DNA from: Artocarpus heterophyllus
Taxonomy: Eukaryota; Streptophyta; Magnoliopsida; Rosales; Moraceae
Length of the DNA stretch: 64,000 nt
Assembly (NCBI GenBank): GCA_025403435.1
Contig: CM046332.1
Coordinates: 474,469 to 538,468 of the forward strand
Direction: 5' to 3'
The notes beneath the pieces were generated by a model. It was not told the DNA's origin and ran no database searches. It worked only from the letters and a program-made list of their open reading frames with translations. Numbering within the stretch: the stretch's first letter is position 1; each line of letters starts with the position of its first letter. The position numbers were made by a program, and so were the translations under genes. Shown here in pieces: positions 24,241 through 35,268 of this stretch.

Positions 24241-24574
24241 ATTCAATCTCGAACGAAAGCTCCTAGTCCGGTGGTAAGCCCGGTAACTCGTCTGGAAACA
24301 CGTCAGTGAATTCTTTTACTATGGGGACATTCTTTGGTCCTAACTAAGCCTCTTGTTCCTTGTTTACTAGATTCACCAGATAATCGGTGCACCCACTTTC
24401 CAACATCCTCTTTGCTTTCAATGTCGAAATTAGCGCCTTTGGGGCCTTAGGAATCTTCCTTGAATACATAAACTTCTCACTTTTAGAAGGTTAAGACATA
24501 AACTTGTGTTGTTAGCAATTGATCTTGGCAGTGTACTTTCCCAGGAAATCCATTCCTAAGATAACGTCATAATC

Positions 24575-24892
24575 TTATATATCAATTCTATTAAATTGAT
24601 ATAAAATTCTCTTCCACAAATAATAATTGGTACGTGATGTAAAATAATCAAAATTTAATAGCTCCCCAGAGGGAAGTGCAGTCCCAAAAGTCTGTTTTAT
24701 CCTATCCCCTTCATTTCCTACCATTTTGGCAAACTTAAGCGATGCAAATGAATGCGTTGCTCCAGAATCAAATAAAACATATGCATCAGTATTGGCAACA
24801 GAAAATTGACCTGTCACCACTGATGAAGTTCCTGCATCATCTTCTTTCTTTATGTAGGCATAGATCTGTCTACTGGGTTCCAGAGCTTCCAA
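24575..24892 (-). pseudogene. Gypsy C aspartic protease fragment
   Basis: Minus-strand frame with AYVLFDSGATHSFASLKFAK. DSGAT is the catalytic aspartic protease motif with hydrophobic positions on both sides. It lies between the gag knuckle and the reverse transcriptase as expected. Stops lie on both sides. Confidence 0.85.
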
Positions 24893-24929
24893 GCGTCCCT
24901 GACTGATGCTAGGGCCTTCAATTTGTGCT

Positions 24930-26610
24930 TGGACTATGTGAAGTTGAGTTTCTTGGGGCCTTTGCTGACTCTAAGCATTCTAATTATGGGGATTGGAAAA
25001 ACAGTTTCAGACATAGTGCCCTTCTTTACCACAAAGGAAGCACTTGTTAATGCCAGCCTTGCACTCTCCCACATGCCTTTTCCCGCATTGCCCGTAGAGA
25101 GACTTGTTATTTCCTCCATCACTAATCCTCTTTTAGGGTTGTCCTTTCTGAATCTTTGGATTAACCATGTTCCATTTCCTCTTATTATTAGCATTATGGT
25201 TGCGTCCAACTAGATGACTCTGGGACTGCCCTTGATTCAGAACGCTTCCTTGTCCTTTTGCCTACCGTACGATTTCGTTATTACGTTAGTCTATATACTA
25301 TTAACTTAATAGTATATAAAAATTTCAAGTACTTTAAATACATGCAACCATGAACAACAACATAAACTTAATATCTCATTTCATACATTTCATTTCATTA
25401 ACTTCTTTCTTTTCCTTTTACATTCTTCATTCTTAAAACATTACATAAGTGACTAACATACGTACTTAATTTCGTTTCTTACATAAACTGTTCATATCTT
25501 TCTAGGAGTAGTTATCTCTTCCGGCTACATATACCCTATCGCCGCAAAGGATACCACTTGCCGGATGTACACTTATATACAAAGGCAACAAAGCCAAAAT
25601 TATACTAACCACACCTCTATATACATTTTAGAACATACAGATCTTTATAGATCCATTTATTTTCTAATCTGACTCTATTCCTGACATGTCACTATGTTTG
25701 GGATCCTCCTCAAGGCCTTCTTCCTCCTCTTCTTCACTAGAGTCAGTAGACTCGTTGTCACTGGTGATAATAGGTTCTGGAGGTACTGGGATGAATTTAA
25801 GCTCTTCATCATTATCCTCGCCATCAGCATCATCTTCATCATCGTCGTCTTCATCATTCTCTTCCATGTCTACTAGGGGATCCTCTAAGGGTGTGGCCAC
25901 ATTTTGCTCCACATGCAATACTACCATAAGAAAATCATTAAGACTAAGAAAATCTCTAGGGTACGGTATCTGATATTGGACTGCTTTAGGAAGATCTCTT
26001 CAAATAAGGTCACAAATTCACCGCAAGGGTATTTCCAACGAGATCAACATTACCATAGTATGATGGAACCTTAGTATATAATGATCCACTAGCTCACCTA
26101 TGTATCTACTCCATATCGGCTCTATGTGTAAATACAACCTACGATGCCAATCTGTCCATAACATTGGAATCACTTGAACTTGCATGTTATCAACAAGTGG
26201 GAATGGTGCGAATGCTTCTGAGATCTGTGCTTTGAATCCTTCCTAGTTATGTTGCTGCTCTTCTGGTCCGAGCCCTATCCACCATTCCAGGGCTGCTCCT
26301 ACCAGTTGCCCTGAGGCTAGTGGAACTCGTAAATGTTATGGGATATGGCAAGTCTCAAAAATTACTTCTATCTCATGAAACCATTCCGTCAAGATCATCG
26401 GTCATCGATTGCCATAGTAGCGTTGAGGTATTGTCTCTTGGAAGGCAATACTTGCTCTCTAGTCCGCCTCCTTGTCATGGTTATTATGTGGCTTCACCAT
26501 GTACTATATTTATTATCTCAATTAGCATTCCATTCTCACATAGAATTATAATTCAGTATTCCTATGTTAAAAATTAAACCATCTTACTTGAGCCATGGCG
26601 GTGGAGTAAA
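24930..26610 (-). pseudogene. Gypsy C gag-like region with acidic tail (broken)
   Basis: Reading the minus strand from 26600: a run with a few stops gives RVPLASGQLVGAALEWW, FKAQISEAFAPFP and WTDWHRRLYLHIEPIWSRYI, then an open stretch 25927-25664 that is extremely acidic (runs of Asp/Glu, ending KHSDMSGIESD). A CCHC knuckle, CFLCGKEGHYV-stop-NC, follows near 25040. The position between primer site and protease makes it gag; I do not recognise the acidic segment as a named domain. Confidence 0.6.
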
Positions 26611-26635
26611 CGACAATGTGTAGTAGGGTGGCAAG

Positions 26636-26653
26636 ATTTTCGCTCTGATACCA
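26636..26653 (-). other. Gypsy C primer-binding site (initiator Met tRNA)
   Basis: Minus strand TGGTATCAGAGCGAAAA just downstream of the 5' LTR end at 26656. Same tRNA specificity as copia A. Confidence 0.88.
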
Positions 26654-27238
26654 ACTATTACAACTCGTCTTTTTTTCGGGCTGTGATAAACCTTTTTCTT
26701 ACTTACATATAGGTCAAAAACTTAGAATTTTTTTTTTTTTTTTACATATACTGGTTTTAGGAACTTTCAAAATACAAATATATACATATATTTACATAAA
26801 CAACCTTTCTTTTACAATACGGTTTACTAAAACATTATGTTTCAAAATAACTTAAAATATACAACAGCAGAAACATACTGCGGCGAAATCCATACCTATT
26901 CTGCACATTACTCATTGCTCCGCCAGCTCATCTATGAAATTATTCTAACCTTCTTGTCGGAATACCTACAGTATGAAATACTTAGTGAGCATATGCCCAG
27001 TAAGTCCCAATATAACCCACATCCACATTCAATGCAATACGTGATCCAATTATGTTTTCTTATGATCAACTATATCCTTAAACCCTTCTTGAGTCAGCAG
27101 TCGGTACAATACTTTGCTTAACTTATGGTGACATATTTACTAGTCCACATATTATGGTTATCGTACTATGCATGAAGTGATAATCACATGTTATACATGA
27201 AACATAAATTCTCTGTAAGGCATAGTACACACAAGTAC

Positions 27239-27850
27239 TGTTGAGGTGCAATTTAGTGAGGCCTAAATTGCTAGTAGGCCCGTGCGGCCTAATGTTGATA
27301 CTAATCGAATAGATCGACTAAAACTTACTGACTAAAGGCCAATCAAATTGACGCTTCGCATTGTTTGCTTGATTCAATCGTCTTATGTGGTTTGAGTCGT
27401 TCTACTCTTATTGATCATAATTCGCACTCGTTTCCACGTCTTCGTTCGATTGGATCAATCGTCTTGAACTAACGGTTATCTGTGCAAACAGACGATTATA
27501 GTATGTCTAGTCATGGACCGAAAAGGGGGGAGGCGTGATTCTTACAGCCTATCGCTGATCGACACGTGTACCACTACTGTAGTTACTTATGGTGCTCCAT
27601 CCCACTTCGCCAGATGATTGAGAGCCACTATCCTTCTTCATCGTCTATATAAGGGGAAAATTGCTTTGTTGTAGGGGACCAAAAAAAAAATACTAAGACC
27701 CTGCCAATTTGCTTTCTCATTGCTTTACTCTTTGTAATCTATATACAAAAAACATCATAGTGAATTACAATGGACATAACTCTCTATTAACAGAGTAAAC
27801 CACTATAAATCTCATGTGTCATTCTTACTACAGCTTTATTTTACTCATAT
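27239..27850 (+). repeat. Truncated D-family (Tat) LTR
   Basis: Starts TGTTGAGGTGCAATTTAGTG and matches the first about 610 bp of the D LTRs, including a TATATAAGG box at 27646-27654, but stops at TTTTACTCAT. It lacks the last about 120 bp and has no right-hand target duplication. It abuts AGTAC on the left. Confidence 0.88.
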
Positions 27851-28106
27851 CTTTATCCTTTTCATATCTTATCTCTTGCTAGGGCCCAAGTGTTTGTACC
27901 ATTGCACACTTAGATCTTCGTAACACCGAGACCATACTATATCCTTAAACCCCTCTTGAGTCAGGAGTCGGTACGACACTTTCCTTAACTTCTGGTGACA
28001 TATTTACCAGTCCATATATTATGGTTATCATACTATGCATGAAGTGATAATCACATATTATACATGAAACATAAATTCTCTTGTACGGCATAGTACACAC
28101 AGGTAC
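27851..28106 (-). repeat. Duplicated piece of gypsy C LTR
   Basis: Matches 18300-18553 of the other C LTR, and much of it (from ATATCCTTAAACCC on) repeats 27066-27238 just to the left. So about 170 bp of C LTR is present twice in this LTR, once before each D-family LTR. Confidence 0.85.
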
Positions 28107-28831
28107 TATTGGGGTGCAATTTAGTGAGACCCAAATTGCTAGCAGGCCCGTGCAGCCCAATGTTGATACTAATCAAATAGATCAATTAAAATCTACTGAC
28201 TAAAGCCCAATCGAATTGACGGTTCACATTGTTTGCTTGATTCTATCGTCTTACGTGGTTTGAGTCGTTCTACTCTTGTTGATCATAATTCGCACTCGTT
28301 TCCACGTCTTCATTCGATTGGATCAATCATTTTGAACTGACAGTTATCTACACGAACAAATGGTTACAACACGTCTAGTCATGCACCGAAACATGGGGGA
28401 GGCATGATTCTTGCAGCCTATCACTGATCAACACGTGTCCCACTATTGCAGTTACTTATGGTGCTCCATCCCACTCCGCCAAAAGGTTGAGAGCCACTAT
28501 CCTTCTTCATCTTCTATATAAGGGGAAGACTGTTTTGTTGTAGGGGACACCAAAAAAAAAAAAAAGCAGATACTGAGACCCTGCCAATTAGCTTTCTCGT
28601 TGCTTTCAAAAAACATCATAGTGAATTACAATAGATGTAGCTCTCTATTAACAGAGTGAACCACTACAAATCCCATGTGTCATGCTTACTACAGCTTTAT
28701 TTTACTCAATTCTCTCTAATCTTGCACGCAAACTCGAGTTAATAGATCCATTTAACGGTGACTTAAGGGCCCAAGTTCTTAAATAACTCAATCTAGAATT
28801 TCAACATTTAATTGTAGATTCACTGTCTATA
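28107..28831 (+). repeat. Element D 5' LTR
   Basis: Starts TATTGGGGTGCAATTTAG (the 3' LTR has TGTTGGGG) and ends CACTGTCTATA. Contains TATATAAGG at 28515-28523 followed downstream by a poly-A tract at 28552-28565. LTR ends are not a clean TG...CA; they were set by the target duplication. Confidence 0.9.
28515..28523 (+). promoter_or_regulatory. TATA-like box of element D LTR
   Basis: TATATAAGG in the LTR, present also at 27646-27654 in the truncated copy and as TATATATGG in the 3' LTR near 38507. Role inferred. Confidence 0.5.
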
Positions 28832-28832
28832 G

Positions 28833-28850
28833 TTTGGCACCTACCGTGGG
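28833..28850 (+). other. Element D primer-binding site
   Basis: TTTGGCACCTACCGTGGG begins just after the 5' LTR. Tat elements often have a TGGCGCC-like site here; the tRNA is not assigned. Confidence 0.6.
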
Positions 28851-28892
28851 GCGTTTAGGTCATCAACTCTGAGATCTTTGGCTCCATCACAA

Positions 28893-30740
28893 ATGGAAGA
28901 CAATCAACATGTTTCAGACGTTCCAAGTGAAGAAAGTGAGGCAACTTCTCAGGCCAATCAGCAAATGGAAGCCCTTGTCGCAGAAGTTAAGGCCCTAAAG
29001 AATACACTTCAAGAGCAAACAATTCGTTCTTAAGAGCATGACAAAAGGTTGGAGCAACTGAATAGCGAGAATTTGGCTTTGAGGAGCCAAATTAGCTATC
29101 AAAACTTCTAGATAGCTTCATAGTCATACTATTATCTATACTATGGATATTCAACGTTTCCAGCTTCATCTACAACACAGTGGCAATTTCAGACCCCACA
29201 ACCAGGAATAAAGCAACATACCTACAACCCGAATGGGAGGATGCAACCACTATATTCTCCATCGACTCCAACACCAACAACAATGTCAGTTTGCACAACT
29301 GCAACCACCGCTGTAATGACAACGACCATAACGGCGAGTACTCGCGTGGAGTTTAATCGAAGCTATGATACGATGGAAAGAAACATAGGGACAAAACTAA
29401 CCACTCAATTATAAGAAGCACCAGCTATCACTTTGATGACCCCTAAGTCGATCCAATTGATGATGAGAGACATGCTCGAGCAAAATTTCAAACTTGTAGA
29501 ATAGAAGATCGAGCAAAAAGTTTCGAAAGCCACGAGCAAGACCCCTTCATTGGATGACATCTCGAAGAACATTTGAGATACTCCACTAAAAAAGAGGATC
29601 ACTTCGGTTGTACCCCCAAAGTATGGAAACCTCGTGTTCGCTCATTTTGACAGAACTTTAGATCCAAAGGATCACCTGCTGTAGTATAAGAACGTGGTCA
29701 GTGCCATGAGCATCCTAGACTCGATTCTTGATGAGGTGATGTGCAAGTTGTTTGCACAGTCCCTCAAAGGTCCAAAACTTCGATGGTTCAGTAACTTGCC
29801 AATTGGATCAATTGATAGCTTCGAAGACTTAGCAGACTTGTTTATCAAGGCATACTCGGTGCATATCAAGATAGGAAAGACGACCAAAGATTTGTGGTCT
29901 GTCGTTCAGAGCCTGAGCGAATCATTAAAGGCTTATATCAAAAGATTTAGCAAAGCATTCTTAGAGATTTCAGACTTGGAAGATGGAACAGCTAGAGAGG
30001 CATTGAAAAAAAGACTCCTGCACAAATCCCCCTTTAAGATAGCATATGTTTAGACTACTCACAGACAATCTAGGAGGCTTTGAATAGAGCTAAAGGGTGG
30101 ATTGACCTGGAGGAAGAAATGAAAGATGCGAGCAAGAGTTCGCTAGAACAAAAGACCAAAACAGACGGAGTCAAAAACAGCAACAACACTCGAATCAACG
30201 AGGACGGACGAGGACGCCACCAAAAAAGGAGTGGGACGGAAAGAAGACATGCCTCGATCCATCATGAGACCGTTGTCACCCTCGAAATATGCCCTCAGCA
30301 TATCACCGTCTAAACTAGTCGGTCAGCTTGAAGGAAAAGATTATGTTCGATGGCTGAGCAAAATGGCACCAAGCCATTCACACGACCAGTCAAAATATTG
30401 TGAGTTTCATCGAGACACAGGTACTTGACAGTCGATTGCAAAGCTTTGCGATCTGAGATGATAGAGCTTCTCAAAAAAGGGCACTTGAAAGAGTACCTCT
30501 CTAAAAGGGGGAGGAAAATATATGGGCTTGACAATAAGCGAAGAGGACGGAGAGACAGCCAAGCCCATGAGAAGACACCATCACCACCACCAGTCAGGAA
30601 AATAATTGGAGCCCTTTGTGGAGGCTCAGTTTTCAGTGGCGACTCTGTAAATCAGATGAAGGCACATCAATGAAAAGCGAATCAAGCGATTGTTAGTTCG
30701 CTTGACAGCGAACACTATGAGCATGTAATTACGTTTCGTA
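28893..30740 (+). pseudogene. Element D gag (broken)
   Basis: Starts MEDNQHVSDVPSEESEATS with a following coiled-coil-like stretch (QMEALVAEVKALKNTLQEQT). The retrotransposon gag capsid domain is at 29690-30050: AQSLKGPKLRWFSNLP, SFEDLADLFIKAYSV and VQSLSESLKAYIKRFSKAF. A later block reads YCEFHRDTGT, then DCKALRSEMIELLKKGHL and YLSKRGRK. At least six in-frame stops, mostly TAG, lie before 29700, and there are frame changes near 30050 and 30425. Would form the particle; cannot be expressed whole. Confidence 0.88.
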
Positions 30741-30759
30741 GCGACGAGGCATTTGGGCT

Positions 30760-31210
30760 TGATACTCCACATGACAATGCCCCTGCTATCAGACTTAACA
30801 TTGCAAACTACGAGATAAGCCGAATACTAGTTGACAATGGAAGTTCAGCCAACATCGTGTTCCTCTCAACGCTGAAAGAGATGGATGTCAATGAAGAGGA
30901 AATTGAGAAACCCCCAACGTCATTGGTAGGTTTCAATGGCGAAGCAACAACGAAAATGGGTAGAATCAAGCTTTCGATATACGCAGCAGGAGAAAACAAG
31001 TTGACTAGTTTCCTAGTCATGGATTGCCCTTTGGGGTATAATATCATTTTGGGGCGGCCTTGGATACACGCAATGAAGGCAGTCCCTTCAACGTACCACC
31101 AGATGATAGGATTTCCAATGAAGCAAGGCGTTCAAGAGATTCAAGGAAGCCAAGATGCAGCAAGGAGCTGTTACATCTCGGCTATGAAGCAGAAAAAGGC
31201 TTTATAGCAA
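30760..31210 (+). pseudogene. Element D aspartic protease
   Basis: An open stretch contains ISRILVDNGSSANIVFLSTL, where D-N-G-S-S-A replaces the usual D-S/T-G and is common in Tat elements. Then come LVGFNGEATTKMGRIKL and NIILGRPWIHAMKAVPSTYH, the conserved flap/C-terminal part. Runs to a stop at 31205. Processes the polyprotein. Confidence 0.85.
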
Positions 31211-31299
31211 TTATAGATGAATCTGCAAAATAAGACAAGCAGTCAAAGCTACGTAGAATCGGCCCTAGAGCAGCTTGACAAAGTCCAAATCAACCTGGA

Positions 31300-32130
31300 G
31301 GATAAAAAGCATACAGTGAAGATCAGGTCCTAGCTCGATGAGGGTATAAAATCCCAAATAATTGATTTTCTTAAAGCTAATGTTGATTGTTTTACGTGGT
31401 CCCACACAGATATGCCTGGAATCGACCCGAGCATAATCTCCCATTGATTAAACGTTGATCCAGACCACAAACCCATCTGACAGAAGAGGAGAAAGCTTAG
31501 GATCAAACGAAATAATGTAGTCAAAGACAAGGTAAGGAGCTTACTCGAAGTCGACTTTATATGCCCTATCCAGTATCCCGATTGGCTAGCTAATGTGGTA
31601 ATTGTAAGGAAAAAGAATGAGAAGTGGTGCATGTGCATCGATTTCACTGACCTAAACAAAGCCTACCTAAAGGATAGTTACCCGTTTTCATACATCGATC
31701 GACTCGTCGACGCAACAACTGGTCATGAGATTTTAAGTTTTCTCGATGCATTCTCTGGCTACAATCAAATCCTTCTGCATCCTGATGATCAAGAAAAGAC
31801 TACTTTTATAACAAAGCAGGGGATTTTTTGTTTCACGGTCATGCCCTTTGGATTAAAGAATGCGAGAGCAACTTGTCAATATGATGTTCGAACAACAAAT
31901 TGGTAAGAATAAGGAAGTTTACATCAATGACATGTTGGTTAAGTCTTTGTAGGCTCGTCTCCACGTCCAACATTTGCAAGAATGCTTCGACGTTCTCTGA
32001 AAATATGGCAAAAAGCTGAATCCAAAGAACTACACTTTTGGAGTGGCGAGCGGTATGTTTTTGGGATATCTTGTCACGAAGCGAGGAATTGAGGCAAATC
32101 TTGATCAGATTAAAGCTTTCAACTGATGCC
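31300..32130 (+). pseudogene. Element D reverse transcriptase (broken)
   Basis: Blocks: ANVVIVRKKNEKWCMCIDFT, DLNKAYLKDSYPF, LSFLDAFSGYNQILLHPDDQ and CFTVMPFGLKNARAT, then after a frameshift near 31880 MMFEQQIGKNKEVYINDMLV. The catalytic box is YIND where Tat elements have Y-V-D-D, so a catalytic Asp is lost. ASGMFLGYLVTKRGIEAN follows near 32050. Clearly inactive. Confidence 0.9.
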
Positions 32131-32189
32131 TTCTCCGAGACCCAAGCGAGAAATTCAAAAACTAAGTGGTCGAGTAGCAGCACTAATTT

Positions 32190-32690
32190 GATTCATTGCC
32201 AGATCCGCTGACAGATGTCTTCCTTTTTTACAGTTACTCAAGAAGAACACAAAGTTTAAGTGGAACGATCGGTGTGAATCGGCTTTTCAGGTTTGAAGAG
32301 ATACCTGACAACTCCACCAATCCTATCGAAGCCAAAAGAAGGCGAACCACTCTACCTTTATTTGGCAGTATTAGAGACAGTAGTATGCTCAGCCCTTATC
32401 CGGGAGGAAGATTCCATCCAAAAACTAGTATTCACCATGTTGGATGCTGAAACAAGATACTCCATCATCGAAAAACTAGCCCTTGCACTTGTCATGTCAG
32501 CTCGAAAGCTCCATCCGTACTTTCAAGGCCACACTATTGTGGTGTTATCCTCTTATCCGATGCGAGCAAAACGTCTCCGGTAGAATGACGAAATGGACAG
32601 TTGAGCTAACGGAGTTTGACATAGAGTACAGACCTCGAACAGTACTAAAGGCCCAAGTGCTTGTGAATTTGCAGGCCTGAAGGACATGGA
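32190..32690 (+). pseudogene. Element D first RNase H (gypsy type, degenerate)
   Basis: Blocks: KRYLTTPPILSKPKEGEPLY, LYLAVLETVVCSALIREED, DAETRYSIIEKLALALVMSA and KLHPYFQGHTIVVLSSYP. Then, out of frame, GRMTKWTVELTEFDIEYRPR. Length and order fit the ordinary gypsy RNase H. Frame changes at about 32290 and 32580. Confidence 0.85.
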
Positions 32691-33215
32691 TCAGAGATAT
32701 GGATTTTGCAAGTCGACGGATTAAGCAACAAGAAAGGATATGGAATAAAGGTGGTTTTAAAGTCCCCAACTGGCAAAGAGATCCAATAGAGCTTTCGATT
32801 AGGATTCAAGGCTACAAACAATGAAACTAAATATGAGGCTGTGATTGCTGGTACGAGGCTCGTTGCCTCGCTGAGGGCTACTAAACTGATTTTGGAGAAC
32901 GATTCCACATTGGTCGTTAACCAAGTGAATGGAGAATTCGAGGCACGAGATGAAAAAATGCTATTGTACCTGAGGTTAGTAACAAGGCTCAAGTCCCAGT
33001 TCTACCAGTTTGAAGTAAAACATGTCCCACAAGAGCAAAACTCTAGAGCCGATGCACTTGTGAGCTTGGGATCTTCGATCGAAGTCAGCAAAAGAAGAAT
33101 AATCCCCTTGGAGCAGATTGATAGACCGAGCATAGATCTGGTCGAATGTACAAATTACGCTGACCCAAGGGACGATTGGAGGCCGCCCATTCAAATGTAC
33201 ATCTACGATGGATGA
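32691..33215 (+). pseudogene. Element D second RNase H (archaeal-like type)
   Basis: After DGLSNKKGYGIKVVLKSPTG come FKATNNETKYEAVIAGTRLV, TKLILENDSTLVVNQVNGEF, LRLVTRLKSQFYQFEVKHVP and QEQNSRADALVSLGS. The NNExxYEA and N-S-R-A-D-A-L boxes are typical of the additional RNase H of Tat retrotransposons. Known for that lineage as a second, separately acquired RNase H. A stop near 32790 breaks the frame. Confidence 0.88.
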
Positions 33216-33224
33216 CTACTAGAA

Positions 33225-34310
33225 GATAGGCAAATTGTAAGAAAGATCAAAGTCCAAGCTGCAAGATACTACTTGATCGATGGGAAACTTTATAGGCGAT
33301 CTTTCACGGGATCATATCTTCAATGTCTCGGGGAAGACGAGGTCGAGAGAGTCATTCAAGAAGTTCATGAAGGATCCTGTGGCAATCATTCAAGTGGGAG
33401 ATCACTGTGCAACAAGGTTAAGAGACAAGGATTCTACTGGCCCACAATGCAGAGCACTGTGAGAACTTCACTCGCAAATATGATAGCTGCCAAAGGCACA
33501 TTCCCATTATGCACCAACCAGTTGAAGAACTTTCCTCGGTCAGTTCACCATATTCATTCATGAAGTATTTGATGGATGTGGTTAGACCGTTTCCTCCAGC
33601 TCCTAGACAAGTAAAGTATTTGCTCGTCCTTTTAGATTATTTCTCCAAATAGGTCGAAGCCGAAGCATTTACAGATGTTAAAGAGCGAGATGTCGAAAGA
33701 TTCATTTGAAGGAATATCATCTGTTAGTTCAGAGTCCCTAGAGAGATCGTCACTAATAACGGCTCCCAATTTATCTCCTCATCCTTCAAGAAGTTTTGTC
33801 ACGATTGGGACATTGTTTTAAGCTTCTCAATGCCAAGGTACCTGCAAGGAAACGGCCAAGCAAAAGCAATGAATAAGATGATCGTGAAGAATCTAAAGAA
33901 GAAACTTGAAGCAAGAAAAGGACGTTGGGTCAAGGAACTCCTGATGGTGCTATGGGCATATCGAACGACCCTAAGAAGGGCAACCGACGAATCCCCTTTT
34001 TCGCTCGTATATGGGACTGAAGCTGTTGTTCCTACCAAAGTAGTCGCTCACGACCTTCGAGTCGATTACTCTCTTCCGAAGGAGGCAAGAAACGACGAGA
34101 TGATGTTGGATACACTGGATTTGATAAAGAAGAAAAGGGACAAGGTTTTCTACCGCCTAGGTTGCTACCAACAAGCCAACGCCGGATACTATAGTCAGAA
34201 GGTCAAGGTCAGAAAGTTCCAAGAAGGAGATCTCGTGCTCAGAAAGTCTTTCGAAATACGAAAGAAGCTAACACAGGAAAACTAGCAACTAATTAGGAAG
34301 GACCTTATCG
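33225..34310 (+). pseudogene. Element D integrase (broken)
   Basis: The zinc-binding region reads VIQEVHEGSCGNHSSGRSLC, then FYWPTMQ. The core, in another frame, has KYLLVLLDYFSK-stop-VEAEAF and REIVTNNGSQFISSSFKKFC (first and second acidic positions changed or shifted: N-N-G for D-N-G). It continues RYLQGNGQAKAMNKMIVKNL, ELLMVLWAYRTTLRRAT, SPFSLVYGTEAVVPTKV and FQEGDLVLRK. The run from 33830 to 34283 is open; stops are scattered before it. Confidence 0.88.
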
Positions 34311-34590
34311 AATACGATCAGTCATTCGGGACGGAGTATACAAGTTAGAAAAGTTGGACAGATCCCTCATTACTAAGAGCTAGAATGCAAATAATTTGAC
34401 AAAGTACTTCATGTAACATTTGTTTTACTTTGTCATGTAATTGAACTACATTTGGCTTGATCCCTACACAAGGGTATGTAGGTAGCTTGTGGGCCATAAA
34501 CGAGCGCAGCCACATTATTAATTTGAATTTTATTTCCTCAAGATTTTCATTAACAGATTTGTTCTCAGGGAAAGTGACAAAGCACTTTGG

Positions 34591-34932
34591 ACTCGACTAG
34601 CTCGATCCAAACTCTCGCATTGCCATCTTCATGGCTCGCTTTGAACTCAACCAGCTCGATCTGAACTCTCGCATTGCCGTCTTCATGGCTTGACTTCGGA
34701 CTCGACCAGCTCGATCCAGACATTTACACTACCATCTTCATTGCCCAACTTCAGATCAAACTAGTTCTATCCAAACACTTTTCATGACGGACCCAACTAG
34801 CCATCTTTATGGCCAACTACGGATCCGAACAGCTCGATCCATATGCTTTCACTCGCCATCTTCACGGCTAACTACAAATCCGACTAGCTCGATCCGCACG
34901 TTTTTTGATCTATCATTTTCTATGGCCATCAT
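34591..34932. repeat. About 55-bp tandem repeat in element D
   Basis: Six copies starting at 34591, 34645, 34700, 34755, 34823 and 34878, with steps of 54, 55, 55, 68 and 55 bp. Each has the core ACTCGACTAGCTCGATCC and later GCCATCTTCATGGC, itself a small inverted repeat. Non-coding spacer between integrase and antisense ORFs. Confidence 0.88.
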
Positions 34933-35268
34933 GGCTCGTTTATGGATTCAAAAATTTTGATCAGAACGGCTTGTGTTACTATAATCATGATCTCTGGCTA
35001 GGTCAATTTGATCTAAACCTGCTTGTGAAATAGAAAAATGCCATCCTCTTCGCTTTAACACGGTTCGATCACCTAGTTTGGTATACGCCGTGATAGTGGC
35101 ATGGTTAATGAATTTTGATTCACTAGTATCCACACAATTTCCACCATTATGGCATCTCTTCGTGTAAAAATTAGCTAACTCTTTGATCGGTAAACATGTT
35201 ATAAGAAATGGAATTAATGAAATTTGACATTAAATTTCATTCGAAAAGGGAAAGCTGTTCGATACAGA

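Noticed and set aside
25686..25973. Ser-rich plus-strand open frames
   Set aside because: Mirror image of the acidic gag segment on the minus strand (GAA/GAT codons read as TTC/ATC/TCA).
21421..34310. Endogenous pararetrovirus or retrovirus
   Set aside because: Both RT regions are accompanied by integrase, LTRs, primer sites and target duplications; no movement protein, coat protein or envelope frame was seen.
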